NCBI RefSeq assembly: GCF_023913735.1 | Contig: NZ_JAMXBH010000021.1 | Location: 26,257-90,256 of the forward strand | Origin: Pseudarthrobacter raffinosi | GTDB taxonomy: Bacteria > Actinomycetota > Actinomycetes > Actinomycetales > Micrococcaceae | Reading direction: 5' to 3' | DNA length: 64,000 nt | Part shown: piece by piece, positions 1 through 9,448 of the stretch | How the letters are laid out: every line of letters starts with the position of its first letter | How positions within the stretch are numbered: the stretch's first letter is position 1 | The notes under the pieces: model-generated | What the model was told of the DNA's origin: nothing | Seen by the model: only the letters and a program-made list of their open reading frames with translations | Databases searched by the model: none | Program-made: the position numbers and the translations under genes

Positions 1-1
1 C

Positions 2-73
2 ATCACGGCCTCCGGTTCCGGATGTGTTGCCGCGATCGACGTGGAACACTACCTCGCAGACCTTCACGCGTAA
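2..73 (+). CDS. trxB: Thioredoxin reductase, C-terminal end (partial)
   Basis: Only the last 23 codons are in the window, in frame from position 2 to a TAA at 71-73. They read ITASGSGCVAAIDVEHYL and onward, which matches the C-terminal FAD/NAD-domain end of bacterial thioredoxin reductases (the G-x-G-C-x-A-A-x-D-x-E-x-Y-L signature). The enzyme reduces thioredoxin with NADPH. trxA follows after 37 bases, the usual trxB-trxA pair at the actinobacterial origin. The rest of the gene lies before the window. Confidence 0.85.
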   Translation: MTASGSGCVAAIDVEHYLADLHA

Positions 74-110
74 ATCCGCGTACCCGCCGTTCGAAGAGAG
101 AGACAAGGTT

Positions 111-437
111 ATGAGCAACGCTAAAGACGTAACAGATGCAAGTTTTGCTGCGGACGTACTGTCCGCCGACAAGCCAGTAATTGTGGACTTCTGGGCTGAA
201 TGGTGCGGCCCCTGCCGCAAGCTGGGACCCATCCTCGACGAGATCTCGGTCGAATACAGCGAGAAGGTTAGTGTCGTCAAGCTCAACGTCGACGACAACC
301 CCGCCATCGCCGCCGAGTACGGAATCACGTCCATCCCCGCCGTTTACCTCTTCCAGGACGGCCAGGTGAAGAGCACTGTTATCGGCGCGAGGCCGAAGCA
401 GTTCTTCGAAAAGGAATTTGCGGACGTCCTTTCCTAA
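111..437 (+). CDS. trxA: Thioredoxin
   Basis: This 108-residue cytoplasmic thioredoxin is a dithiol reductant for ribonucleotide reductase, peroxiredoxins and other proteins. The active site WCGPC is in the first third of the protein, and the cis-proline loop (TSIPAVYLF) follows near residue 75. Length fits the family. I chose the ATG at 111 because the 29 codons upstream in this frame overlap the trxB end and its spacer and do not look like thioredoxin. It is co-directional with trxB and probably co-transcribed. A long hairpin at 479-515 follows the stop codon. Confidence 0.95.
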   Translation: MSNAKDVTDASFAADVLSADKPVIVDFWAEWCGPCRKLGPILDEISVEYSEKVSVVKLNVDDNPAIAAEYGITSIPAVYLFQDGQVKSTVIGARPKQFFEKEFADVLS

Positions 438-478
438 TCAGGTAGGGGACTTCGGTCCCATGTGACCAGTGACACCGT

Positions 479-536
479 CCTGTGGCCACTGCTTCCATGA
501 AGCGGTGGCCACGGGCCTTTAAGACCTGGCCCGTGG
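479..536 (+). terminator. Hairpin(s) after trxA
   Basis: Positions 482-495 and 499-512 form a 14-bp stem with one mismatch and a 3-nt loop, extendable at the base to 479-515. An alternative stem pairs 509-517 with 528-536. A short T-run follows the first stem. This is consistent with termination of trxB-trxA transcription before the gene-free region; the T-tract is weak. Confidence 0.6.
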
Positions 537-714
537 AAGCACAACCACATTGAATCAACCGTCAATTGTTTCCTAACTTGACTGATTGCTCAGAGTCGCT
601 CCAGGAGACCCAGTACAGGGATGAGTGTCTTATCAATGAGGGAGAGTGGGCTGTAAATTCCGGTCAGACGTCCCCGGCGCCATCCTAGAGTTCGCCTTTC
701 CGGATTCGGATTGT

Positions 715-730
715 TGTTTCACGTGAAACA
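715..730. promoter_or_regulatory. parS: parS site 1 (perfect)
   Basis: Exact 16-bp palindrome TGTTTCACGTGAAACA, the known chromosomal parS consensus bound by ParB/Spo0J. Confidence 0.95.
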
Positions 731-1011
731 TTAGCGATCGCGAAACATGGATTCATGCGAACATCGACGATTCGCCAAGCCAAGCGGCGTACGGTGTGGC
801 CATGCTCGCCGGACGGACGAAATTTCTTCGGCGTCAGTGCATGCTGATCCTTACATCCGAGTGTCCTTGCCGCACGACAATGCCGCAGCGATTCAGTTCG
901 ACATACTTGAACTCAGCTAAGTTCAGTTCGGCTCACGACGGTAAATCAATCAACCCAGGCTTCCACTTTCGTGACGGTCACACTCTGCGCACTGATGCGT
1001 ACCCCGCACTA

Positions 1012-1027
1012 TATTTCACGTGAAACA
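1012..1027. promoter_or_regulatory. parS: parS site 2 (one mismatch)
   Basis: TATTTCACGTGAAACA differs from consensus parS only at the second base. Confidence 0.85.
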
Positions 1028-1696
1028 CGGCCGAAGCCTGCGTGAGTCTGCTCCCTTCAGTCCTATTGGCCTGCCCGACGGCATTTGGAGCCAGTCCTCA
1101 AGGATCTGGTTCACGCGATGTCGCCGTATTGCGTCCCGTCCATTCGCTGAGGAAAATACCCGCGGCGCACTCAGAGATTGGATCGAACTCTGAGCAGCGA
1201 ATGCCAATTAGATTAGGTGGCCTAGTGGCCTTGACGCCCCATTTCACCTTGCGGAGGACAATATGGAACCGGAGCATCAGACTACCGGAAGCACCCTGAC
1301 CAGGCCGGCGTTCCAGCCTCGCTGGCCGTCCATGGGCTAAATCAAACGCCGATTCTCGCAGTTGACGCCTAGAAGATCACGGCTCCAAGGGTGTGGTCAG
1401 AGTCAACGCCGGTGGTTGGAGGAATCGGGGCTGGTCGGGGGAGTCGTCGCTGGACGGGGGAAGCCAAGGAACGCCGGGGACGCCAGGTGACCGTTATGAC
1501 GCTAGGATCCGAGCAATTGGAATAGATCCCCGACATCAAATGGCACCGTCCCCTCGTAACTGACTGGCCACTCTCGAAAACAACTTCCTGATCGAAAATG
1601 CGCACAAGTCTCATCGCCAAACCACAGCACGTCGGTATCCTGCCACGACGGTATCCAGTTCAGTGCCAGCCTGACCAGTTTCAACAGTCCAGTCTT

Positions 1697-1705
1697 GTCC
1701 ACAGC
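1697..1705 (+). promoter_or_regulatory. Isolated DnaA-box-like site
   Basis: TTGTCCACA matches the high-GC DnaA box form. It stands alone in the gene-free region, so function is uncertain. Confidence 0.4.
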
Positions 1706-2215
1706 ATGTCGACGACACAGCAGCGCGCAACTCAAGATTCAGCGACCCCCGGGAGCATACTCACACAGCGTTGGGAACCCGCCAGCACAGACAAGGTGCC
1801 TGCGGACGAATTCGAGACCGTCGGCCTGGAGACTCACTATGCCCTTCCGCCGATACCTACAGCCTCGGGTGGTAATTCAGGGGCCGTACGGATAGGGCAC
1901 GCGCAGCGCATTCAGTCTGTACTCGCTGCGCTGGTGGGTCCATCGGGATCGTCGTTCGTATTGTCCGAGATGTCCATTGATGCCGATGGCCCGAATGGGA
2001 AGCACATGCGGAGATTGTCCAAGCCCGATATTGCCCTCGGCCGCAGCCCACGCCGGTCTCGACACCCACTTGTTGGGGCCGCACCCCTTCACAACGCCGT
2101 GGTCGTCTCAGCGGGCCCATGCCAAGAGACGGGCCATACCAGAAGACCTCATGCGCGCCACGGGTGCGGGCCGGCAAAGACGGCACGAGGACACGGATGT
2201 TCTTCTACGCCGGAC

Positions 2216-2231
2216 TGTTTCACGTGAAACA
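2216..2231. promoter_or_regulatory. parS: parS site 3 (perfect)
   Basis: Exact TGTTTCACGTGAAACA. It lies only 63 bp from the next site, making a close pair. Confidence 0.95.
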
Positions 2232-2278
2232 GTCCCGCCCCGGCGACGGCTTCGCGGATGGCAAGACCTCGAGCGTAC

Positions 2279-2294
2279 TGTTTCACGTGAAACA
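2279..2294. promoter_or_regulatory. parS: parS site 4 (perfect)
   Basis: Exact TGTTTCACGTGAAACA, second of the close pair with 2216-2231. Confidence 0.95.
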
Positions 2295-3048
2295 AACTGA
2301 GCGAAATCTCCGACCAAGCTTCCCGGGATGGATGCTAAGGACGCCGGCTTCGCATGTGCTCGATGCTATCTTCTGAGGCCAACTGCCAACTGGCCGCATC
2401 CCCACGTCAACCTGGTTGCTCCACGACCGACACGTCGTAGACACCCGGACAACCCGTACACAGCCCAGGCACACGAGGAATACTCTCCTCACCGCAGGAA
2501 TTCTAGACACTGCCGGGCGCCCTCAATCCTGCCACCGGGCTCTATAGACGCTTGCGTGACGGCTGAGCCCTCGCCCAAGCCCTCCGGCCTGCTGCGTCGA
2601 TGGGGGACCGTCAGCCTGAACCAGGACTGGACGAAGGTGATCGCCGTGTACCTGCCCGTGGCCAAAATAGGCGTTGTGGCTTCGCCGCTACGCACATCTC
2701 TGTTCGCAAGATCGCTACGGTTGCCGTCCAGTCAGCGCAGGACAGAACCAGAGCCAACTTGCTCGGTTGTCAGCGAAGGACGGTATCGGAACCGCCTACT
2801 CGGTCTTAACATGTCAGTCCGCACTGCAGCTCCCGACCGGAACAACACGCGTGGGCAGGTCATGAGCCAGCTGGCCAATACCGACTTTCCTGTCCGAAGG
2901 GCGGAGCCCTAGGTGCCCGACCAACTCCACCCCAAAGACCTAGAGCAGGTGACGAATGTCAGCGGATGACGGAATCGTATCCATCGGAAGTGTGACTGTT
3001 CGGTTCGACTGGAGGGTTCAATCGCGTTGATGTCCACCGACTTCGAAG

Positions 3049-3118
3049 TTATCCCCAAATGTTATCCACACTGATATCCACACTGATATCCACACTGATA
3101 TCCACAGGCTTATCCACC
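3049..3118 (+). repeat. DnaA-box array with three tandem 12-bp iterons
   Basis: TTATCCCCA (3049-3057) and TTATCCACA (3062-3070) are followed by three exact tandem copies of CTGATATCCACA (3071-3082, 3083-3094, 3095-3106) and then TTATCCACC. Each iteron contains a one-mismatch DnaA box (ATATCCACA) at one helical-turn-plus spacing. The array is on one strand and lies inside the parS-rich region about 8.8 kb from dnaA. Binding by DnaA is inferred from motif identity. Confidence 0.75.
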
Positions 3119-3308
3119 GGTCTGCAAATCGTGGATGCAGGACCCCTAGTGCCGTCCTTTAGATCAGCCGACACCCTCGAGCCGGCTTTGCTCCAGGACA
3201 ACTACCACGGACGAAGCGCATGCTCACGTTGGACTGGAAATATCGCCGGAAATCCAACTATTGAAGTCGCTTTCCGTCCCGAAAGAGAGTCTGAATCGAC
3301 CTTGGTAA

Positions 3309-3324
3309 TGTTTCACGTGAAACG
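3309..3324. promoter_or_regulatory. parS: parS site 5 (one mismatch)
   Basis: TGTTTCACGTGAAACG, last base differs from consensus. It sits between two DnaA-box groups. Confidence 0.85.
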
Positions 3325-3419
3325 GGACTGCAGGCGCTATCCAATGCTCGTGCGTACCGCTCGTTGCAGGATCCGCTCGTGTGGGCCAAATCTCTTCCTG
3401 ATGCCTGCCACCAAGCAAT

Positions 3420-3452
3420 CTATCCACAAAGTTATCCACAACGATATCCACC
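3420..3452 (+). promoter_or_regulatory. Second DnaA-box group
   Basis: CTATCCACA (3420-3428), TTATCCACA (3432-3440) and ATATCCACC (3444-3452) sit at an exact 12-bp period, the same spacing as the iterons at 3071-3106. Confidence 0.65.
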
Positions 3453-4066
3453 ATGCAATTCACACCTACGGGCCCAAGCCTGTCCTGGCTCCATCTCTTG
3501 TTGTGGCAAGTTTGCCGCACACGATGATGAAGAGTGGGCCACGGAAACATAATCTTTCGGATACTCCCTTTCCCTCAAACCAGGCTGCTGTCCGCCTGGC
3601 TAGCTGATTCATCTTCAGCCGGGCCATGATCTGACGTGGTTGCAGTTGTGGTCGCTTCCCCGTCGGATCCGAACCTTTCCGGACGGTCCCGCCTGTCTCA
3701 AACTGCTGCACAGCAAGACGACTCGGCTTGCACCAATTCCTTCCACTCCCGGACACTCCCGGACTGGGCCAATTCTGTGCACCCCGCGGTCAGGTCCTAG
3801 AGGGGCGAAGCCGAGTTGCGGAGCTGGTCCAGAGACGCACTATGGCGCACTGCCAGAGTCATGCTGTAACGACTTGGAGTGTCGCAGTCCTGCCCAGGGT
3901 GGTGGTCCCGTATGAGGCAGCCGGCGACACTGTTGGCCCAGCCAGGGGATCGATGCGCCCTCCTGAGATTGGTGTGTATCGAGGCGCCCTGCAGATTCAA
4001 TTCGTCGACGTACCGTCTCCACAGAAGACTATTTGATGAAAGGCCCGGTTGGGGGCCGCGGTCGTA

Positions 4067-4106
<40 letters not shown>

Positions 4107-4605
4107 AACCGATGCTACCGGTGCGCCGGCGTGCGCCAGCTCAAAAGTCCTCGGATGCGCCAGGAAGCTATCTGTTCAGGCTAACTGCCCGGCGAGTGGA
4201 ACTCAGGCGTCAGGGTTGGGGCCACCACGGAACGGGACATGCTGGACCCCGGCCATGGCTCTCCGCTGGATACTAGTCCTCTGGACGGCTTCCCAAGCTC
4301 CCAGAACCCTGGGCGGGCATGCGCTGGGTCAGCAGGATATAACCAGTGGCGGGCGTCACTGCCGGCCGGGGGATTGGGGGCGGCATTATCCTCGAGGCGT
4401 GAAGAGGCCATAGTAGGCTCTAAGCCGTCAACTCCAAGGTCTGGGAATTGTCTCTGTTCCCACGGCGATCGAGATGGGAGGGCGCTTGGGCTGCAAGTTT
4501 ACAATCCGAGACGCAGCCAGCTCGCCGGCGCCGTGAGGACGTCGGGGTATCGGTGTGTCGGGGCCGTGGGGAGATGCCAGGCACGGTGAGCTGGACTCGT
4601 CACGA

Positions 4606-4621
4606 TGTTTCACGTGAAACC
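4606..4621. promoter_or_regulatory. parS: parS site 6 (one mismatch)
   Basis: TGTTTCACGTGAAACC, last base differs from consensus. Confidence 0.85.
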
Positions 4622-4888
4622 ATTTAGAAGACGGCTGGGCGTAGGCCGAACCTGCTCAGCAATCTCGGCTACCCTCACGAAGCTTGGTGAACTGCTTCTG
4701 CAGGAGTTTTTTAGCCACCGCTTTGGCTGCGGGCGAAGCCCCTCGGATGCTGGAAAACCGAATTCACTTCCGCAGCCGCAGCGTAGGTGACGCGCCGGCG
4801 ACATCACTGGCCGAGGACTTTAGATGATACCAACTTCATGTTCGTTCTCGATGGCGCCGCCGCCTAGATCCGGCGCATACCCTGTTGA

Positions 4889-4904
4889 TGTTTCACGTGA
4901 AACA
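4889..4904. promoter_or_regulatory. parS: parS site 7 (perfect)
   Basis: Exact TGTTTCACGTGAAACA. Confidence 0.95.
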
Positions 4905-4934
4905 GCAACCGCGAGGCGCCTTCCCATCTGGACC

Positions 4935-4985
4935 AGACGTTGCCGAACCCGGACGTTGCCGAACCCACCCGGATGTTGCCGAAGC
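4935..4985 (+). repeat. Three imperfect direct repeats
   Basis: The core GACGTTGCCGAACCC occurs twice in tandem (from 4936 and 4952), and a diverged third copy, GGATGTTGCCGAA, follows from 4971. It lies just right of parS site 7. No function is evident. Confidence 0.6.
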
Positions 4986-5443
4986 AGATTGAAGGTCAGA
5001 AGACTATCTCGCGACAGGTCTCCGGGGGAGACGTCCACCCTGGCGCATCCCCGTAGTCAACGAGTTAGCCGCAGGCTAAGGCCAACATCTGCACGGGTAC
5101 GTACGCTGCACACCAGATCCCTGGAACAGATCGGGGCAAGCGCAACGATGACGGTGTTCCCGCCGCTTGGCAGGATAAGCACCGCACGGACTGATTGGAA
5201 ATGTGCGAATCGACGCATTCTTCACTGCTTCGGAGCAACGGAACCCATTGGGTGACAAGCATCACGAGTCGCATCGGAGTGTCCAGCGATCCGTCGAATC
5301 CACCACTCCTGCCTGATCGCCGTCTCGAGAGTTCGCGCTCCGCCATCTACATCGCCCTCAGTGCCCACCTCCAGTGCGTCAACAACCCGGAGCCACAGAA
5401 GTCCACCGCTGCAGCGGGAACACAAGCAGAGACGACAGTCGTT

Positions 5444-5477
5444 GGAGGAGACCAGTCTTTGGAGGACTCCAGTCTTT
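5444..5477 (+). repeat. 17-bp tandem repeat, two copies
   Basis: Two adjacent units end in CCAGTCTTT (5444-5460 and 5461-5477) and differ at two internal bases. GACTCC at 5465-5470 can pair with GGAGTC at 5481-5486. Non-coding. Confidence 0.6.
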
Positions 5478-5650
5478 AGAGGAGTCGAAGGCAGCAGACA
5501 GTGCCAAACTCGCGTCCCACAACGGAACTATTTCATCGGGCCCAGAGGGGTACGCCATGCGGACCGCGGGCTCGAGCCCGGGGCGCGTCACAACCACCAT
5601 GGCCACGCCAGTATCAGCTCCGGAATGCAAAGATGGCATCGATACAGACG

Positions 5651-5688
5651 AAAGAAGGGCCTGTTTCACGTGAAACAGGCCCTTCTTT
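5651..5688. terminator. parS: parS site 8 inside a 38-bp perfect palindrome at the parB 3' end
   Basis: The consensus parS (5662-5677) is the centre of a perfect 38-bp palindrome running from AAAGAAGGGC (5651-5660) to its complement ending at 5688. It begins 12 bp past the parB stop codon on the minus strand. As RNA it would fold into a 16-bp-plus hairpin ending in UUCUUU, like a terminator. One sequence therefore appears to serve as both a ParB-loading site and a parAB transcription terminator. Confidence 0.8.
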
Positions 5689-5700
5689 GAACAGAGAACG

Positions 5701-6984
5701 CTAGTTTTCAGATCCTGGCGCAAGAACTTCCATGATGCGGTTCAGGTCTTCAACACTGGCGAATTCAATGCTGACACGCCCCTTGCGGACACCCAGGGAA
5801 ATCTTGACGTTGGTGTCCAAGCGGTCTGACAGCGAGGATGCCAGATAGTCCAGGCGCTCATGGCGGGCTCCCGGACGAGGGATGTTGTTCTTGGCAGGCT
5901 TCGCAGGATCCTGATAGAGAGTGACGGCCTCTTCGGTTGCCCGAACAGACATGCCTTCAGCCACGATTTTCTGGGCGAGGCGTTCCATGGCTGCTGCATC
6001 CGGCAGGGCGAGCAGCGCGCGCGCGTGGCCAGCGGAAATAACGCTGGCCGCCACACGACGCTGAACCAGGGGCGGAAGTTTGAGGAGACGCAGCGTGTTC
6101 GAAACCTGGGGACGTGAACGGCCAATGCGGTCCGCAAGCTGCTCGTGAGTGGTTCCGAAGTCTTCAAGCAGTTGCTGGTAGGCCGCTGCCTCTTCGAGCG
6201 GGTTCAACTGGCTGCGATGCAGGTTCTCCAGCAGTGCATCCCTGAGGAGGTCATCATCAGTGGTGTCCCGGACAATGGCAGGGATGGTCGCCATCCCGGC
6301 CGCCTGTACTGCCCTCCAGCGACGCTCACCCATCACCAGCTCGTACGGTTCTCCACCTTCTTCGGTTGAAGTACGAACCACAATTGGCTGGAGGACGCCG
6401 ATTTCGCGCACGGAGTGGATGAGCTCCGCCATGTCATCGTCATCGAAGACTGAACGGGGCTGTTTACGGTTCGGATGGATGTCGGTGACCGGAATCTCAG
6501 CAAAACGCACGCCGGGGACTTCCACGAGGTCAACACCGTTATCCGGCGTACTGCTCTGGGATACAGGTGCCTCGGACACAGACTCGCCAGTCGCGCCTTC
6601 AACCGGCATGGGCGAACCGTCCACCGTTGATGTAGCTGCACCGCCCTTTACAGGAGCTTTTGCGGCCGGCAGCTTCTCTGCTGCCTTGGCTGGCGGATTC
6701 GCGGGGGAGGCTGTTCTCGGCGCAGCTGCTTTCTTCGTTACCGATGCGTCGTTGGCCTGGGCCGGCGCATCCGACTCGGAAGCAACCGACTCCGAAGATG
6801 AAGCATCTGAAGCTGCCCCACCATTTCCTGAAGCGTCATCAGGGGACACGACTTTCTTACGGCCTTCAGGGAAGAAGAGATCCACAGGCCGCGACACAGC
6901 GCCGCCGTTGCCCGACGCACTACCGGCGGAACTTGGAATGAGTGCGCCAAGACCGCGGCCTAGGCCACGTCGCTTTTCGCTCAT
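5701..6984 (-). CDS. parB: Chromosome partitioning protein ParB
   Basis: This 427-residue ParB/Spo0J protein loads on parS as a CTP-dependent clamp and recruits condensin and ParA for origin segregation. It starts with the basic N-terminal motif MSEKRRGLGRGLGALIP, the ParA-contacting segment. An Ala/Ser/Pro-rich linker of about 120 residues follows and is longer than in many ParBs. The ParB N-terminal domain has the CTP-binding GERRWRA motif. Next come the helix-turn-helix for parS (THEQLADRIGRSRPQVSNTL) and a C-terminal dimer domain. parA lies 66 bp upstream on the same strand, so the two form an operon. Nine matching parS sites in the window support the function. Confidence 0.97.
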   Translation of the reverse strand: MSEKRRGLGRGLGALIPSSAGSASGNGGAVSRPVDLFFPEGRKKVVSPDDASGNGGAASDASSSESVASESDAPAQANDASVTKKAAAPRTASPANPPAKAAEKLPAAKAPVKGGAATSTVDGSPMPVEGATGESVSEAPVSQSSTPDNGVDLVEVPGVRFAEIPVTDIHPNRKQPRSVFDDDDMAELIHSVREIGVLQPIVVRTSTEEGGEPYELVMGERRWRAVQAAGMATIPAIVRDTTDDDLLRDALLENLHRSQLNPLEEAAAYQQLLEDFGTTHEQLADRIGRSRPQVSNTLRLLKLPPLVQRRVAASVISAGHARALLALPDAAAMERLAQKIVAEGMSVRATEEAVTLYQDPAKPAKNNIPRPGARHERLDYLASSLSDRLDTNVKISLGVRKGRVSIEFASVEDLNRIMEVLAPGSEN

Positions 6985-7050
6985 GGATAAATCCCTCCGA
7001 TGGAAGAGTCAGACCTTGCCGGACTCCGGTTGTTGCAGTTCTTGAAGATT

Positions 7051-8124
7051 CTAGCGTTCAGCGATTTCGGCTGCGGCTTCCAGGTAAGACAGGGCTCCAC
7101 TGGAGGAAGGATCGTACGTCATGACGGTTTGCTGGTAGCTCGGAGCTTCTGAAATCCGCACGGAGCGGGGGACTACAGCACCAAGGACCTGCTCGGGGAA
7201 GTGCAGGCGAACTTCGGCTGCCACCTGGGCTGCAAGGTTGGTCCGTCCGTCATACATCGTGAGGAGAATAGTGGAGACCACCAGATCCGCATTCAGGTGC
7301 TTCTGGATCATCTCGATGTTCTTGAGGAGCTGACTGAGGCCTTCCAGTGCGTAGTACTCACACTGGATAGGGATAAGGACCTCACCGGCAGCACAGAAGG
7401 CATTAACCGTGAGCAACCCGAGGCTGGGCGGGCAGTCAATGAAAATGTAGTCGAGGCGTTCTTCGCCGTTCTTTGCCCGGGTCCTGGCATAGACGTCGAT
7501 CGCCCGGCGGAGCCGCTGTTCACGGGCCACAAGCGAAACAAGCTCAATCTCCGCGCCGGCCAGGTGAATGGTGGCAGGAGCACAGATCAGGTTGCTGATG
7601 TCCGGGCAGGGGGCCACGACGTCAGCGAGAGGGAAATCGTTGATGAGGACGTCATAGATGCTGTCCACATCGGCATGGTGCTCGACGCCGAGGGCGGTGG
7701 AGGCGTTGCCCTGGGGATCGATGTCAATGACCAGGACGTTCAGGCCGGCTGCGGCCAGGGCAGCAGCGATGTTCACGGTGGTGGTGGTCTTGCCCACGCC
7801 GCCTTTTTGGTTGGACACCGTAAAGATACGGGTCTTCTCCGGCCTGGGAAGTTTCCGGCCAACCAGCCGTTCGCGGCGCCTGGTCTCGTGCGCGAGTTCC
7901 CGGGCGATAGGACTGGAATCGTCCATGGTGTCCATAACGTTGATCCGGCCACCCGTTGTTGTTTCACGTGAAACAGACGCAAGAATTGCCATTTCCGCAA
8001 CCGGATTAGGGTGACTTTCCCCTCGTCCGGGCGCGGAACCCATGCCCATGCCAGCAACTGATCGTGCTGACCCCAAAGACACAAACGGGGGTATCCGTTG
8101 TGTGGAGGCTTCGCTACTGGTCAC
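7051..8124 (-). CDS. parA: Chromosome partitioning ATPase ParA (Soj)
   Basis: This 357-residue ParA-family ATPase drives origin segregation with ParB. The deviant Walker A KGGVGKTT is near residue 107, the Walker A' aspartate is in VIDIDPQGN, and the Walker B is in IFIDCPPSLG. The start is uncertain: the GTG at 8124 gives a long unstructured leader, while in-frame ATGs exist near residues 26, 45 and 64. Codons 51-55 (VSRET) encode a perfect parS. From memory, mycobacterial ParA also carries VSRET near its N terminus, which favours translation through this segment. It is downstream of rsmG and upstream of parB. Confidence 0.95.
   Translation of the reverse strand: MTSSEASTQRIPPFVSLGSARSVAGMGMGSAPGRGESHPNPVAEMAILASVSRETTTGGRINVMDTMDDSSPIARELAHETRRRERLVGRKLPRPEKTRIFTVSNQKGGVGKTTTTVNIAAALAAAGLNVLVIDIDPQGNASTALGVEHHADVDSIYDVLINDFPLADVVAPCPDISNLICAPATIHLAGAEIELVSLVAREQRLRRAIDVYARTRAKNGEERLDYIFIDCPPSLGLLTVNAFCAAGEVLIPIQCEYYALEGLSQLLKNIEMIQKHLNADLVVSTILLTMYDGRTNLAAQVAAEVRLHFPEQVLGAVVPRSVRISEAPSYQQTVMTYDPSSSGALSYLEAAAEIAER
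7960..7975. promoter_or_regulatory. parS: parS site 9, inside parA coding sequence
   Basis: Exact TGTTTCACGTGAAACA within the 5' part of parA. On the minus strand it is read as codons for VSRET. It is the parS closest to dnaA in this window. Confidence 0.95.
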
Positions 8125-8210
8125 TGGGACACACTCACTCTCGTTCGGCTTTTGCTGCCGTTGTCTAGCCTAACCGCTTCGCCCTGCAGACCAAGGCTAC
8201 CGGGCCAGGA

Positions 8211-8861
8211 CTAGGAGAACTTTCGGGACTTGTTAACGACGATCCGTACCACCGTGGTGGGTTCCTCCAGGAGGTTTTCACCGACAGTCACTACAGAAGT
8301 CTGGACGCCACCGAGATTCCGGATGACCTTCGCTGCTTTTTCGATTTCCTCGCCTGCACTGCGTCCCTTAATGGCCACAACTTCACCCTTGCCGGCGAGC
8401 AGGGGGATGGTCAGACCGGCGAGGTTGCTCAGCGCGGAAACAGCCCGGGCAGTCACAACATCAGCGTCCACCATGCCAACCGCAAGCTCCGCGCGCGTCC
8501 GCATCACCGTGACGTTTGTCAGGCCGAGATCGTCCACCACTTCCTGGAGCCAGATCACCCGGCGCTCCAGCGGCTCGATCAGTGTCAGCTGGAGATCCGG
8601 ACGCGCGATCGCGAGGCAAAGTCCGGGAAGTCCGGCTCCGCTTCCGACGTCGGCAACATGGCTGCCGTGCGCGATCTCGCTTTCGATAACGGCACAGTTA
8701 AGGACATGCCGGCTCCACAACCGTGGGATCTCACGCGGCCCGATCAGCCCGCGTTCGGTTCCGGACGTGGCCAGGTGCTCCACGTAGCGTTTGGCCAGGT
8801 CCAGGCGGTCACCGAAAATCTTCTCGGCCGCCAGCAATTCTGCTGCCGTGATGTCAACCAT
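8211..8861 (-). CDS. rsmG: 16S rRNA (guanine527-N7)-methyltransferase RsmG
   Basis: This 216-residue GidB/RsmG family enzyme transfers a methyl group from SAM to N7 of G527 in 16S rRNA. The SAM-binding motif HVADVGSGAGLPGL is near residue 70, followed by LTLIEPLERRV, the acidic end of strand 2. Length is typical. It lies 20 bp after jag and 86 bp before parA, all leftward. Loss of RsmG is known to give low-level streptomycin resistance in other bacteria. Confidence 0.95.
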   Translation of the reverse strand: MVDITAAELLAAEKIFGDRLDLAKRYVEHLATSGTERGLIGPREIPRLWSRHVLNCAVIESEIAHGSHVADVGSGAGLPGLCLAIARPDLQLTLIEPLERRVIWLQEVVDDLGLTNVTVMRTRAELAVGMVDADVVTARAVSALSNLAGLTIPLLAGKGEVVAIKGRSAGEEIEKAAKVIRNLGGVQTSVVTVGENLLEEPTTVVRIVVNKSRKFS

Positions 8862-8881
8862 GATTAGCGGTTCAGCATTCT

Positions 8882-9448
8882 CTAGTCTGCGGATACTACG
8901 ATGTGACGCCCGGCGCCTTCGCCCTCGGACTCGCTGACGAGTCCCAGGTCAGCGACGGCGTCATGAACGATTTTGCGTTCGTAGGCACTCATCGGCTCCA
9001 GTGCCACGGCTTTGCCGGACTCCTTGACCGCAGCTGCCGCATCCTCGGCGATCTTCTGCAGGTGGACGGCGCGCTGCTGACGGTAGCCGTTGATGTCCAG
9101 GACCAGGCGTGAACGGTTCTCCGTTGCGGAGAGAACAGAGAGCCGGGTCAGTTCCTGAAGGGCTTCGAGGACTTCGCCGTCTTCGCCTACGAGGCTGTCG
9201 AGACCATCAGTTCCTTCCTCGGCAACGATGGAAATGTAAGTGCGGCCGTTCCGGACTTCAATGTCAATGTCGCCGTCGATGTCAGCGATATCAAGGAGTT
9301 CCTCCAGGTAATCGGCGGCAACGTCGCCTTCCTCTTCGAGGCGGCTGGCAGCGGATCCCTTGGGCGAAGCATCGGCGTCGGTCGAGGCTTCGTCCTGATC
9401 GTCAATGATCTCGTCGGAAAGGGCGTGTTCGGTGCTCTCGGCTGACAT
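8882..9448 (-). CDS. jag: Jag/KhpB-type RNA-binding protein (KH and R3H domains)
   Basis: This 188-residue protein has an acidic N-terminal tail, a KH domain in the middle (the region with SLVGEDGEVLEALQELTRL, a variant GxxG loop) and a C-terminal R3H domain with the RxxxH signature in ERKIVH. The Jag_N domain found in Firmicutes is absent, as is usual in actinobacteria. The start codon overlaps the yidC stop by one base (TAATG), suggesting translational coupling. It likely binds RNA and links membrane insertion with cell envelope control; the exact role is not known. Confidence 0.9.
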   Translation of the reverse strand: MSAESTEHALSDEIIDDQDEASTDADASPKGSAASRLEEEGDVAADYLEELLDIADIDGDIDIEVRNGRTYISIVAEEGTDGLDSLVGEDGEVLEALQELTRLSVLSATENRSRLVLDINGYRQQRAVHLQKIAEDAAAAVKESGKAVALEPMSAYERKIVHDAVADLGLVSESEGEGAGRHIVVSAD

